Shown here one piece after another: positions 23,598-32,908 of a stretch of DNA of 64,000 nt. Source of the DNA: UBA11986 sp031402435 (lineage in GTDB: Bacteria; Bacteroidota; Ignavibacteria; UBA10030; UBA6906). Location of the stretch: NCBI GenBank assembly GCA_031402435.1, contig JANNSJ010000047.1, positions 62,001 to 126,000 on the forward strand, in the 5' to 3' direction. The translations under genes were made by a program, and so were the position numbers. How positions within the stretch are numbered: the first letter of the stretch is position 1; each line of letters starts with the position of its first letter. The notes beneath the pieces are model-generated. The model ran no database searches. It had not been told where the DNA came from and saw nothing but the letters and a program-made list of their open reading frames with translations.

Positions 23598-26411
23598 TTA
23601 TTCGGAGTAAGGAACTCCCTTTGTAAGCCAATCCGGAGCCGAAGTTTTCTTAAGATAATGGTCGAGGAACTCCTTGAACTTGATGGAATAGTCGAGTTTG
23701 TTAGGATACTTCTTCAGATGATGCGGCTCGTTTCGATATTGCAACAACCAGCTTGGTTTTCCAAGCCGCCGCATCGTAAGATACAACTCCACCCCTTGCT
23801 GCCAGGGCACGGCCTCGTCTTCATCTCCGAATTCAATAAGCAACGGGGTCTTGATCTTGTCCGCGTGGAAGACGGGTGAATTCTCAATGTACCGTTCGGG
23901 ATATTCCCACAAACTTCCACCGATGCGACTTTGTTCCTGTTCGTACTGAAACTGCCGCGCAAGCCCGCTCTCCAACCGAATGCCGTTGTACGCGCTCGTC
24001 ATGTTACCAACCGGCGCACCGGCAATTGCTGCAGCAAACATGTTTGTTTGCGTAATCATGAAGGCTGTTCCATAGCCTCCCCACGAATGTCCGTGCAATG
24101 CAATTGCCTTGGGATCGGCAATGCCCATGTCAATCAGTTTCTGCACACCCGGAACAACGCACTTTGTTGTTGAGAATCCAGGCTGACCAATGTCGAAGCG
24201 GACGTCGGGAAGGAACACGGCATATCCGTTGCTTGCGTAGAATGGAAAACACGGACGATGGTTGATCACGACTTGATTGAACTCGTGCAGCCGTTGCGAC
24301 GAGAGTTCATAGAAATACACCAGCACCGGATAGCGCTTACCCTGTTCATAGTTGCCCGGCTTGATTAATACTCCTTGCAGCGGTTTTCCATCGATACTAC
24401 TCCACGCAACCAGTTCGGCGCTTCCCCATGCAAAGTCAGTCACTTGTGGATTGACATCGGAAACTTTTCGCGCAGACTTAAGACTGAGATCGCTTACCCA
24501 AATGTCAGGGAATTCAGAATAACTTTGGCGAGTGTAGATAATCTTGTCCGCCCGCTTTGCTTTGGCAATGAAGGCGAAACGTTTGGGCTCTTCAACAAGC
24601 TTCTCGACCCCGGCCTTGCCGATTGTTGCCGCATAGAAGGCGGTGTACTTCTTTTGATTGTGGTAGGCAGAAAGAAGCAAACGTTCGCTGGCTTTAAACG
24701 ACTTCGCATCGGGATCGAGCTTCTGAACACGAAATGTGAGTTCACTCTTTCGACCGGTGCCGTTGGTGAAATTCAGGGGCTCGCCGCTTTCCGTGACTAT
24801 CTGCCAGATGTCATACCTATCATAAAGAAGGAGAGCGCGATCATCATCAACCCAGCCGCCGAAACCGTAGGCCGATGGCGGATCGGGGGTGTCATCTTCT
24901 TCGTCGTGGAAGGCAACGGTGATATACTCCGTGAGATTGCGAAGGGACTTGTCCGTTCGACCGAACAGGAACCATCGCTTGTCATGATAGTAGAGAACAT
25001 ACTTGCCCGATGGAGATGGATACACAGGACCGTCCAGATGAGATGCAATTTGCTGTCGGGCCTCGTTGCTCAGATCGACAAGATAGACATCGTTGAACTC
25101 TCCTTCCCACGTCATCGACTTGAGATAGGGAATGTTGGATCGGCCAATTGCGACATGAGGGTTCTCAGAAGCATCGACAACCGGCAGGCTTGAATCGGCA
25201 AGAGCAATAAACTTCTTGCTGTCCACATGATACACTGCCCGATATGTCTGATCTTTTACATCCTTCCATCGTTTCTTCTGATTTGTGATGATGCGTGGAT
25301 CATTCCAGTTCCACACATCCATTTCACGCTTTTTCAAAAGTACAGCCGAATCAAAGACATCGACTGTGCTATCCTTCTTCTCTTCCTTCCTATCGGAATC
25401 GTTCAACGGCCTGAAGCCGAAGAAGAGCCGCTTGCCGTCTTTCGTCCAGACGAGTTCGTTCTTTGAGGGAAGAATCCATCCTGTAGGTGCCGCGGCAACT
25501 CCCACTATTTCAGACGCGGTTGCTTCAGTTGGATTCCACACGTAAAGTGATGCGGGCCCAGGCTTTTCTTTGTCATCAAGTGTCGCGGCAATAAATGCAA
25601 GCCTGCCACTGGCGTTGGACCATGTAAGATGCGTACACGAAACATTCTCTCGACGCAACAGCATTTGCTCAGACAATTCTTTCTTGCCAAGGTCGCGTAC
25701 GCAGACACCGTTGGTGAGTCCCAACGTATCGGCAACTGCGTAAGCCAGAAAGTGAGCAGTACTGTCAAATGCATATGAAACGACAAACGGGATGGCGGTT
25801 TCGGTTTGAGATTGAAGATCCCGTAGAATCAGTATCGAGCCGACAACATCCTTTTTCTTCTTTGACTTCGATTGGGCCGATGTGTCTTTGGGTGCATCAG
25901 GCTTCGGCGTGTCTGTTTTCTTATCGTCTTTGGATTTCAAGTACGCGAGCCAGCGGGAATCCTCTGAGATCACGAATGACTCGATATTGGGCAAGAGGAA
26001 GATGTTACCGCTGCTGATGGTCAGCAACGCCATCCCCGGCTTTGGCTTGTCCTTTTCCTTTTCTTTCTTCTCCACTTCAACCGCGGTTGGTTTTACACCC
26101 ATCACCACCCATCGGGCGTCCTTGGAGAACACAGGCTTACTCCCGCGCGCAACAGTGTAAACCGTCTTTGATTGGAGCGAGTGAACCTTCACCTCTCCAT
26201 CGCCACGATCGGGCTGAGTGCCGTACGCAACCCAGTTGCCATCCTCTGAAATCACCGGACTTTCAATCTGCTTGAACTTCATGATGTCGGTGAATGTGAG
26301 GGGTTTCTTCTGTCCTACCGCCAGTGCAGCGAAGAAGAAAAATAAAAGTGCCAGAGTTTGCTTTCTCTTGATTTTATTCATTGTCATAGTCATTCCCAGT
26401 TCTTCATCCAT
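23598..26411 (-). CDS. Secreted S9 prolyl oligopeptidase-family hydrolase
   Basis: A large (937-codon) S9 serine peptidase. An N-terminal signal peptide (KRKQTLALLFFFFAALAVGQ) precedes a beta-propeller of about 600 residues that includes a low-complexity Lys/Asp linker, then the alpha/beta-hydrolase domain. Catalytic Ser is in GHSWGGYGTAF, Asp in FGDEDEAVPW and His in NEPHHLKKY. S9 enzymes cut after proline or act as aminopeptidases on oligopeptides. The ATG at 26411 overlaps the preceding stop (TAATG), suggesting coupled translation, but Met-11 at 26381 fits the signal peptide better. Confidence 0.92.
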   Translation of the reverse strand: MDEELGMTMTMNKIKRKQTLALLFFFFAALAVGQKKPLTFTDIMKFKQIESPVISEDGNWVAYGTQPDRGDGEVKVHSLQSKTVYTVARGSKPVFSKDARWVVMGVKPTAVEVEKKEKEKDKPKPGMALLTISSGNIFLLPNIESFVISEDSRWLAYLKSKDDKKTDTPKPDAPKDTSAQSKSKKKKDVVGSILILRDLQSQTETAIPFVVSYAFDSTAHFLAYAVADTLGLTNGVCVRDLGKKELSEQMLLRRENVSCTHLTWSNASGRLAFIAATLDDKEKPGPASLYVWNPTEATASEIVGVAAAPTGWILPSKNELVWTKDGKRLFFGFRPLNDSDRKEEKKDSTVDVFDSAVLLKKREMDVWNWNDPRIITNQKKRWKDVKDQTYRAVYHVDSKKFIALADSSLPVVDASENPHVAIGRSNIPYLKSMTWEGEFNDVYLVDLSNEARQQIASHLDGPVYPSPSGKYVLYYHDKRWFLFGRTDKSLRNLTEYITVAFHDEEDDTPDPPSAYGFGGWVDDDRALLLYDRYDIWQIVTESGEPLNFTNGTGRKSELTFRVQKLDPDAKSFKASERLLLSAYHNQKKYTAFYAATIGKAGVEKLVEEPKRFAFIAKAKRADKIIYTRQSYSEFPDIWVSDLSLKSARKVSDVNPQVTDFAWGSAELVAWSSIDGKPLQGVLIKPGNYEQGKRYPVLVYFYELSSQRLHEFNQVVINHRPCFPFYASNGYAVFLPDVRFDIGQPGFSTTKCVVPGVQKLIDMGIADPKAIALHGHSWGGYGTAFMITQTNMFAAAIAGAPVGNMTSAYNGIRLESGLARQFQYEQEQSRIGGSLWEYPERYIENSPVFHADKIKTPLLIEFGDEDEAVPWQQGVELYLTMRRLGKPSWLLQYRNEPHHLKKYPNKLDYSIKFKEFLDHYLKKTSAPDWLTKGVPYSE

Positions 26412-27205
26412 TACTTGATCACTTTCACTTCATTTCCAACTCTCAATACTCCTCTACCCTCATGGATCAAATTCTGGCCGAACAACACGCTCGTACCACT
26501 TTGTCGATATGTTGCCAGCGTTCGCAGCGGCTCCTTGCCCTTTTCCGCCGTCAATTGATTCACGGTCGTAATCGCACAGCGCTCACATGGCTTGACAACA
26601 TGGAGTCGGACATCGCCGACCATGATATCATCCCATGTATCCTCAGCATACGGCCCGCATCCCTTCACAACAAGATTCGGGCGGAAGCGATTCATCGGCA
26701 ATGGCTCGTCAAGCCGGGTGTTCAAATCTTCGAGCGAGGCTTCGGAGATTACCAACAGCGGGTATCCATCACCAAAATGTACCTGACTTGAATACCCCTT
26801 CCGTGATGCCAGCCTGTCCGCAGTATCAGCCATAAACACAAGCCTGGCGCTTGTGCCAAGATATCGTGTGAACCATGTTGTCGCTTCATCGCTGACTTCC
26901 ACAGCCGATACCGTGTCGTTCCAAATAATCACGGAGACAACATTGCCATTAGTAATCACAAATGGAACCCGTAGCTCGTTCATTTCCGGGGCGGTGACGG
27001 TGAGATGATCGGAATGAATCCTGATCGAAACGAGGGAAAGCCCCGGCTGCTCTCTTTGTGAAATGAACCTGTCGCTCTCATCCACCAACATCCACCGACG
27101 ATCGTACTGCAATCCGCGTTCTTCAAGCTGCCCGGTCTCAATCGAAATCCCTTTGCAGGATTTGATCGGGTAGATGTTGAGTTGAGTGAGGATGACGGTT
27201 GACAT
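26411..27205 (-). CDS. MOSC-domain protein
   Basis: 264 residues with an N-terminal MOSC beta-barrel (LNIYPIKSCKGISIETGQL, RRWMLVD) and a C-terminal MOSC domain containing FRPNLVVKGCGPYAEDTW and the cofactor Cys region KPCERCAITTVN. This is the YcbX/mARC arrangement: molybdenum-cofactor proteins that reduce N-hydroxylated compounds using a ferredoxin-type partner. No molybdenum-cofactor genes are nearby. It sits 3 bp after the alpha/beta-hydrolase and overlaps the S9 peptidase start, so it is in that operon. Confidence 0.9.
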   Translation of the reverse strand: MSTVILTQLNIYPIKSCKGISIETGQLEERGLQYDRRWMLVDESDRFISQREQPGLSLVSIRIHSDHLTVTAPEMNELRVPFVITNGNVVSVIIWNDTVSAVEVSDEATTWFTRYLGTSARLVFMADTADRLASRKGYSSQVHFGDGYPLLVISEASLEDLNTRLDEPLPMNRFRPNLVVKGCGPYAEDTWDDIMVGDVRLHVVKPCERCAITTVNQLTAEKGKEPLRTLATYRQSGTSVLFGQNLIHEGRGVLRVGNEVKVIK

Positions 27206-27208
27206 CGC

Positions 27209-28081
27209 CTAGTTGAATGGATTAGCGAAAGAGGAAGAGTCGTGCGAGGCCCTAACCTGAATGAGAAACAACTGAATGCCTCCATAGAACAGTTGTGCAT
27301 CGACATTGTGTGCGGTGTCGTGTCCGCCCTTCACTTCAAGAAATGTCTTCGGCGCGGCCGCTATTTCAAAAAGCTCTCTGCCATATTGGATCGGTACTGT
27401 GTGATCATCCACCGCATGGATGAAGAGCTTTGGAGCGACAATGGCACCAATCTTCAACTTGGAAGCAAACTGTGATCTCGCCACCAGTCGCACGGGAAGA
27501 TATGGGTAGTGTTCCTGCCCGACATCGGGAATTGAAGTGAACGAACCTTCCACGATAAGCGCGGCTGTTGGGACATTGCTTGCCAAGTCAACAGCAACCC
27601 CCGATCCGAGCGAGTAACCGTACACGATGATGCGTTCAGCAGGAACACGTTGAGCAGAACGCAGATACTCATAACCGGCGCGGGCATCATCATATAGTCC
27701 CTGCTCCGAAGGACTTCCTGAACTCTCCCCGTATCCACGATAGTCAACAGCCAAGATATTCAAGCCGAGCTTGTGGAGCTGGGCGTAATGCTCAACATAT
27801 CCACGCTTGCCAACATTGCCCGCGTTGCCGTGAAGATAGAGAAGCCACAGTGTTGATGTATCGGCAGAAGGAATGATCCAGCAAACCAACTTCACGCTAT
27901 CCGTTGATGGCACCGTGACCTGGCCATACACAATGCCAAATGCCTCCGGAGAGGTCTCGATGTTCTTTCCCGGAAAGAAAAGAAACTTGGACTCGTGCGC
28001 CGAGAACCAAACAACAATCCCACCATATCCGATAAGCGCAAGAGCAAACGACCAAATGAGAATTCGACGTAACGTCTTCAT
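27209..28081 (-). CDS. Membrane-anchored alpha/beta hydrolase
   Basis: A 290-residue serine hydrolase with an N-terminal transmembrane anchor (about residues 7-27) of the ABHD13/BEM46 type. The oxyanion motif LHGNAGN, nucleophile elbow GYSLGSG, Asp in HAVDDHTVP and His in KGGHDTA are all present. Likely an esterase or thioesterase facing the periplasm, with unknown substrate. It lies 9 bp downstream of the M24 peptidase gene and 3 bp upstream of the MOSC gene, in one operon. Confidence 0.9.
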   Translation of the reverse strand: MKTLRRILIWSFALALIGYGGIVVWFSAHESKFLFFPGKNIETSPEAFGIVYGQVTVPSTDSVKLVCWIIPSADTSTLWLLYLHGNAGNVGKRGYVEHYAQLHKLGLNILAVDYRGYGESSGSPSEQGLYDDARAGYEYLRSAQRVPAERIIVYGYSLGSGVAVDLASNVPTAALIVEGSFTSIPDVGQEHYPYLPVRLVARSQFASKLKIGAIVAPKLFIHAVDDHTVPIQYGRELFEIAAAPKTFLEVKGGHDTAHNVDAQLFYGGIQLFLIQVRASHDSSSFANPFN

Positions 28082-28090
28082 GAGTAATGA

Positions 28091-29275
28091 TTATGACTTA
28101 ATGAGAATAAGTTCCTTTTGAGGTGCGGACAGGTACTCCGCACCGTTGCCAGTTATCACAACCATCTCCTCCACTGTTGCAATACCGCGATCTGGAACCG
28201 TGAGTCGTGGCTCAAGAGTAAACACCATGTTCTTCTCCAACGGGAGGAACGGCTTCTTTGCATACTTTTCCCATGCGGGGCCGAGCAGCGCGGTCCCATC
28301 ATGCGAGAACCGTCCAACTTGGTGGCCGAGGGCATGGGGAAATTCTGCAAAACCATTGTCCGCGAGAACCTTGCGAGAGATGGCATCGACATCTTTACCC
28401 AACACTCCCGGTTTCATTGCCAGTCGTGATTTCTCTATGGATTCCACGATCGTGTCGAATCCCTTCTGCACCTCAGGAGGAGCAGCGGTCTCGCCTTTCT
28501 TCAGTATGTAGACAGTACGCTGAAGGTCGGAACAATAGCCATTCACTTTGACGCCGAAATCCATGTTCAGTATTTGCCCTTCTTCCACCTTGCGGCCCGT
28601 AGGGCCGTAATGCGCCTCGGCAGTGTCGGGCCCGGTGAATACGGACGGACACATTGTTGGCTCCCACGCGTAGTCGAGCTTCAACGCATCGACTTTCGCC
28701 CTGATGAAAGCAGCAATCTCGCCTTCAGTTCTTCCTGCCTTGATGAACGAATAGGAACTGTTGTAGATATCCAGCGTAACGCGGATCGCTTCCTTGATGT
28801 GGGTCAGCTCTGTCTCTGTTTTCCGTTGTCGCAATGCCGAGACAATCGGCTCGGCAGAGATGAGTCTATCCTGCATGCCCACCTCCGACAACATCTCGTG
28901 CAGTATCAGATACATTCCGTACTGCAATCCGTCAGCGATCTCGCTATCCTTGGAATAGTTGATGGCAATCTTTTTCGGGGTGATGCCTTTCAGGAAGTTC
29001 AGCAACGGTTCACGAATACCGGTGACATACGCGATCACTTCATCGTAGGCGCCCGTGTCTTCCACCATCTTCTTGTCGTACTTCCCCACGATGGCACATG
29101 TCTTTCCTGATGACGTAATGATGATTGCCGAATGCCAAGTAACATCCGAAGTCAGCAGGAAGTCCAACGACGGATCACCATTGATCCCGCTCTCTCGAGT
29201 GAATGTAATCCAGCAATCAACATTGAACTCCTTGAGTATTCCCTTTGCTTGAGCGACTTTTTCTTTGATGAGCAT
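28091..29275 (-). CDS. M24 Xaa-Pro peptidase
   Basis: A 394-residue metallopeptidase of the M24B (aminopeptidase P/prolidase) group: creatinase-type N-terminal domain (about 1-150), then the pita-bread catalytic domain with metal ligands in NMDFGVKVNGYCSDLQR (two Asp), HALGHQVGRFSHDG (His), FTLEPRL (Glu) and VEEMVVIT (Glu). It would remove residues preceding proline or split Xaa-Pro dipeptides in the cytoplasm. Because it follows the hydroxyproline-degradation genes, I infer it releases Hyp or Pro from imported peptides. Confidence 0.93.
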   Translation of the reverse strand: MLIKEKVAQAKGILKEFNVDCWITFTRESGINGDPSLDFLLTSDVTWHSAIIITSSGKTCAIVGKYDKKMVEDTGAYDEVIAYVTGIREPLLNFLKGITPKKIAINYSKDSEIADGLQYGMYLILHEMLSEVGMQDRLISAEPIVSALRQRKTETELTHIKEAIRVTLDIYNSSYSFIKAGRTEGEIAAFIRAKVDALKLDYAWEPTMCPSVFTGPDTAEAHYGPTGRKVEEGQILNMDFGVKVNGYCSDLQRTVYILKKGETAAPPEVQKGFDTIVESIEKSRLAMKPGVLGKDVDAISRKVLADNGFAEFPHALGHQVGRFSHDGTALLGPAWEKYAKKPFLPLEKNMVFTLEPRLTVPDRGIATVEEMVVITGNGAEYLSAPQKELILIKS

Positions 29276-29301
29276 GCAAATCTCCTTGGTTCGTTAGATA
29301 G

Positions 29302-29358
29302 CCCCGACCTTCAGGTCGGGGAAAGTGAAACCAGAAAAAACACACCGGGCTTTAGCCC
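29302..29358. repeat. Paired palindromic repeat
   Basis: Two palindromes lie in this 57-bp block: CCCCGACCT-TC-AGGTCGGGG (29302-29321) and GGGCT-TT-AGCCC (29347-29358). Such CCGACCTTCAGGTCGG elements are dispersed non-coding repeats in this group of bacteria. The second overlaps the end of the dehydrogenase gene and supplies its last codons and stop. Confidence 0.6.
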
Positions 29359-30620
29359 ATGAATCGACTGAACCTATCCGGATGCAAGAGCGGCATGTCG
29401 AAATGCGGCTTGATTCCTGTGATGATATCCGCAACGATCTCGCCGGTCACCGGACCGAGTGTAATACCAAGCATCGCATGTCCGGTCGCTGCGATGAGAT
29501 TGGGATACTTGTTGAATCGTCCGATAAACGGAACACCATCAGGACTCACAGGCCTCAGTCCGGCCCACACTTGACCATCCTTGAAATCATCAGGCGTGAA
29601 GCCGCCGATGTAGTTTGGAATCGCACTGATGATTGCCTGCACACGTCGTTGCGTGATCGTCAGATTGAGACCTGCAATCTCCATTGTGCCCGCGGCGCGG
29701 AACGAATCACCCATTGGTGTAAGAGCCACGCGAGCTTCTGAAAGAATCATCGGCGTCAGAGGTTTGCCATACGGTCGATCAATGGTGATGCTGTAACCCT
29801 TGCCGGCCTGCACGGGCAACTTGATTCCAAGTTTTCGTACAATCTGCGGTGACCATGAGCCTCCTGCAAGCACAACCTCATCGGCGGGGATTTCTTCCTT
29901 GTCGGTCTTGACCGCACTAATTTTATTTCCCGACGCTACCAAACCCCTCACCTCGGTATTCTTCAACATCGTCACACCGTTTGCTTCGAGATAGCGAGCG
30001 ATGTCTGCAACGAATTTCGCCGGAGTGATGTGGCGGTCTTGAGGAAAGTACAATGCACCGGCGGCGCGGATTTCGGTTTCAGGAACAAGCGCCTGGACAT
30101 CCGCCTTCTCCATGAAGAGGGTTGCGACGCCGATCTTGTGCGCCAACTCCGCTTCTTCAAGTTGGGCTTCACGTCCCTTCTCGGTGCAAAAGAGAATGAG
30201 CAGCCCCTTCTTGGTGAAGTCAAAGTTCATTCCTTTCACTTTTGACATCTCCTCGAACAACGAACTGCTGGCATTGCTCAGGTTGCGCAAGAGTGGCGCT
30301 GCACGTTCGACGTTCTCATGAGTACATGAGTTCCGGAATTTCCATGCCCACGAAATGAACTCAAGATCGAGTCTCGGCTTGATATAGAACGGACTGACCG
30401 GGTCAAGCATCCATTTCAATCCCTGGGAGATGATTCCCGGCGCGGCAAGAGGTACAAAATGACTTGGCGAGATGTATCCGGCGTTGTGCAATGACGAACC
30501 ATGTCCCATCTCCCCCTTGTCGATCACAGTTGACTTCACACCCTGTTGCAGCAGAGAGTACGCCGTACACATGCCAATAGCACCGCCACCGATGATGAGT
30601 ATCCGGGAGTTCGCGCTCAT
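29352..30620 (-). CDS. FAD D-amino acid dehydrogenase (cis-4-hydroxy-D-proline)
   Basis: A 422-residue DadA/DAO-family flavoenzyme. The FAD motif ILIIGGGAIGMCTAYSLL is at the N-terminus and GGSWSPQIVRKL, then IAATGHAMLGITLGPVTGEI near the end. By itself it would be called a D-amino acid dehydrogenase. Next to the Hyp epimerase, DHDPS-type deaminase and semialdehyde dehydrogenase, its substrate is inferred to be cis-4-hydroxy-D-proline, giving pyrroline-4-hydroxy-2-carboxylate. The start overlaps the nuclease stop by 4 bp. The extreme C-terminus (FMG) is formed by an invading palindromic repeat. Confidence 0.88.
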   Translation of the reverse strand: MSANSRILIIGGGAIGMCTAYSLLQQGVKSTVIDKGEMGHGSSLHNAGYISPSHFVPLAAPGIISQGLKWMLDPVSPFYIKPRLDLEFISWAWKFRNSCTHENVERAAPLLRNLSNASSSLFEEMSKVKGMNFDFTKKGLLILFCTEKGREAQLEEAELAHKIGVATLFMEKADVQALVPETEIRAAGALYFPQDRHITPAKFVADIARYLEANGVTMLKNTEVRGLVASGNKISAVKTDKEEIPADEVVLAGGSWSPQIVRKLGIKLPVQAGKGYSITIDRPYGKPLTPMILSEARVALTPMGDSFRAAGTMEIAGLNLTITQRRVQAIISAIPNYIGGFTPDDFKDGQVWAGLRPVSPDGVPFIGRFNKYPNLIAATGHAMLGITLGPVTGEIVADIITGIKPHFDMPLLHPDRFSRFMG

Positions 30621-31825
30621 GATTTTCTCGCCTGCCTGCGTGAACGACGTCCGCTCATTTTTCTCCCCGTGTGACTCTCCAATGCCTTCACGCCGGGGAG
30701 CCTGCGGTTCAACGCTGCAGGAAGAGAGTGAACCAACTTCGTCATATAACGGGCGACTCCAACCGGCTTCGCAACATCGCGCAGCGCATATTCGATAATC
30801 ATTTTGCTTCGGGTCTTGCAGAGAATCAATCCAATGGATGGCTTGTCATCTTTGTGGCAAAGAAGGTCATCCACGGCAGAAAGATAGAAGTTCATTTTCC
30901 CGGCAAACTCCGGCTTGAACGTTTCCATCTTTAGATCAATCACAACGTAACAACGCAGCGTGAGATGATAGAATAACAAGTCGATGTAAAAATCCTCCCT
31001 GTCAACTTCGAGATGCACCTGTTGACCGACAAAGGCAAAACCCGAACCCAACTCAAGCAGGAACTTTCTGATGTGCGTGAGGAGCCCGTCCTCCAACTCC
31101 CGCTCACGGGCTTCCGGCCTGAGCGTGAGGAAGTCGAAGTTATAGGGGTCTTTAACGATCTGCCTGGCGAGGTCTGATTGTAGTGGGGGCAGAGTAGTGC
31201 GGAAATTGGTAACAGCTTTCCCCTGGCGCTTGTACAGCTTCGATTCAATCTGATGAACGAGAACAGCCCGCGACCAGCCGTAGGCAATTGCCTGCTCTGC
31301 GTACCAGAAACGTTCCGGTACATCTTTCAGCTTCTCTATAAGAACAACGTTATGTCCCCATGGAATTTCTGCCACAACTTGTGGCAGTTTTGCCTTACGT
31401 AATTCTGCCACAGCTTGTGGCAGAATTGGCGGTTGGGAACCTCGAACACCGTGGGGAAGATTTCCGGGTTTCGGCAACCACGCAAGAAAGAACGCCCGCA
31501 TGCGCCAGATGTTTCGTTCGGAAAAACCGGCCACCTCGGGAAATTCGTTGTGTAAGTCCGTCGCTAATTTTTCAACAACCGATCTCCCCCACGCTTCAGA
31601 CGTTTGTCGTTCTGCTATTCCCTTTCCGATATCCCAATACAACTCAATAAGCTCGCGATTGACTGAGAGTGCAGCCTGTATTTGTGCAGCACGAATTCGC
31701 TCTTTCAAGTTGTTCACGAACGCCCCATAGCCGGAAGGCACCACGGAAGCACGTCCCCGGTGTGTTGCAACCGTGCGACCTGGTTTCGAACGTGCTCTCT
31801 TTGTATTCCTTTGCCTAGGCTTCAT
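30617..31825 (-). CDS. YhcG-type PDDEXK nuclease (DUF1016)
   Basis: A 402-residue protein with the N-terminal DUF1016 helical domain (GYGAFVNNLKERIRAAQIQA ... WGRSVVEKLATDL ... FSERNIWRMRAF) and a C-terminal PD-(D/E)xK nuclease domain: EDFYIDLLFYHL and YVVIDLKMETFKPEFAGKMN contain the active-site Asp and Asp-x-Lys. Usually associated with mobile DNA or defence. Its coding sequence includes two palindromes (31369-31387, 31405-31423) that give repeated LPQ-VAE peptides. It fits between the epimerase (gap 2 bp) and dehydrogenase (overlap 4 bp) as if native to the operon. Confidence 0.9.
   Translation of the reverse strand: MKPRQRNTKRARSKPGRTVATHRGRASVVPSGYGAFVNNLKERIRAAQIQAALSVNRELIELYWDIGKGIAERQTSEAWGRSVVEKLATDLHNEFPEVAGFSERNIWRMRAFFLAWLPKPGNLPHGVRGSQPPILPQAVAELRKAKLPQVVAEIPWGHNVVLIEKLKDVPERFWYAEQAIAYGWSRAVLVHQIESKLYKRQGKAVTNFRTTLPPLQSDLARQIVKDPYNFDFLTLRPEARERELEDGLLTHIRKFLLELGSGFAFVGQQVHLEVDREDFYIDLLFYHLTLRCYVVIDLKMETFKPEFAGKMNFYLSAVDDLLCHKDDKPSIGLILCKTRSKMIIEYALRDVAKPVGVARYMTKLVHSLPAALNRRLPGVKALESHTGRKMSGRRSRRQARKS
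31369..31423. repeat. Two near-identical palindromes inside nuclease gene
   Basis: CTGCCACAACTTGTGGCAG (31369-31387) and CTGCCACAGCTTGTGGCAG (31405-31423) are each palindromic and differ at one base. They encode the repeated LPQ-VAE stretch just before the conserved IPWGHN block. Confidence 0.65.
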
Positions 31826-31827
31826 TG

Positions 31828-32829
31828 CTACAGTACCTGGAATCCATGTTTGTACGGATCACGGTCATCAATGAGAATGGTATTGAACCCTGTAACTCTC
31901 GCCCAACCTTCGATGCTCGGGATGATTGCTTTTTTGTCACCAACAATTGCTTCAGCTTCTACTCGTCCTTTGAAGAGACTGCCGATGATGCTCTCGTGTA
32001 CAAATTCATCGCCAACTTTGAGCTTGCCCTTTGCCGCCCATTGCGCCATGCGCGCTGACGTTCCTGTCCCACAGGGTGAGCGGTCAATTGCCTTCTCTCC
32101 ATAGAATACAGCGTTGCGCGCATGAGCCTTCGGATTCTTCGGTGTGCCGGTCCATTGAACATGACTCAGGCCGCCAATCGTTTTGTCTTCGGGATGAACG
32201 AACGTGTAGAGTTCATTCATCCTCTTGCGTATGATGGGACTGAGTCGAACAATGTCCCCCGCCGTCAACTCATCGAGACCCTTGAAATTCTCCTGCGGGT
32301 CGATGATGGCATAGTAGTTCCCGCCGTAGGCAACATCAACAGTGATAGTACCATAGCCGGGACATTCGACTTTCAGTCCAGTAGAGTGAAGATACGATGC
32401 AACATTCACAATTTTCACCGATTCAACATACGCTCCGTTCATTGTGTAGTGCGCTTCGATGATGCCGGCAGGGACTTCGAGCCTGAGCTTGCCCGGCGTT
32501 TTCGGTGTGACGAGTCCGTGTTCGATCATCACCGTGACAGTGCCAATCGTCCCATGTCCGCACATCGGCAAACATCCGCTCGTTTCGATGAAGAGAATGC
32601 CGGTGTCGGTGTCATCTCTCGTTGGTGGATAAAGGATACTGCCGGACATCATATCATGTCCACGCGGCTCGAACATGAGTCCTGTGCGGATCCAATCGTA
32701 CTCCGCGAGAAAATGCTGACGCCGCTCGCTCATGGTGCGACCTTCGAGCCTTGGGCCACCTTCCTTGACAACCCGAACAGGGTTGCCGCAGGTGTGGGCG
32801 TCTATGCAGGAGAATGTGTGAGTTGCCAT
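31828..32829 (-). CDS. 4-hydroxyproline 2-epimerase (proline racemase family)
   Basis: A 333-residue cofactor-independent epimerase. Both catalytic cysteines are present: MCGHGTIG for the first and SPCGTGTSARMA for the second. That separates it from trans-3-hydroxyproline dehydratases, which have Thr in the second place. It would convert trans-4-hydroxy-L-proline to cis-4-hydroxy-D-proline, the first step of Hyp breakdown. The start is set at MATHTFSCIDAHTCGNP, matching the family N-terminus. The other three pathway enzymes flank it. Proline racemase activity is the alternative, but the context argues for hydroxyproline. Confidence 0.92.
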   Translation of the reverse strand: MATHTFSCIDAHTCGNPVRVVKEGGPRLEGRTMSERRQHFLAEYDWIRTGLMFEPRGHDMMSGSILYPPTRDDTDTGILFIETSGCLPMCGHGTIGTVTVMIEHGLVTPKTPGKLRLEVPAGIIEAHYTMNGAYVESVKIVNVASYLHSTGLKVECPGYGTITVDVAYGGNYYAIIDPQENFKGLDELTAGDIVRLSPIIRKRMNELYTFVHPEDKTIGGLSHVQWTGTPKNPKAHARNAVFYGEKAIDRSPCGTGTSARMAQWAAKGKLKVGDEFVHESIIGSLFKGRVEAEAIVGDKKAIIPSIEGWARVTGFNTILIDDRDPYKHGFQVL

Positions 32830-32908
32830 CGTTTCACAATTTCGTAGTACTGACATTTGAGCGTTTGGACGCGATCCCGCTGAGAATCACTGTTGTCCTC
32901 TGCGGTCA

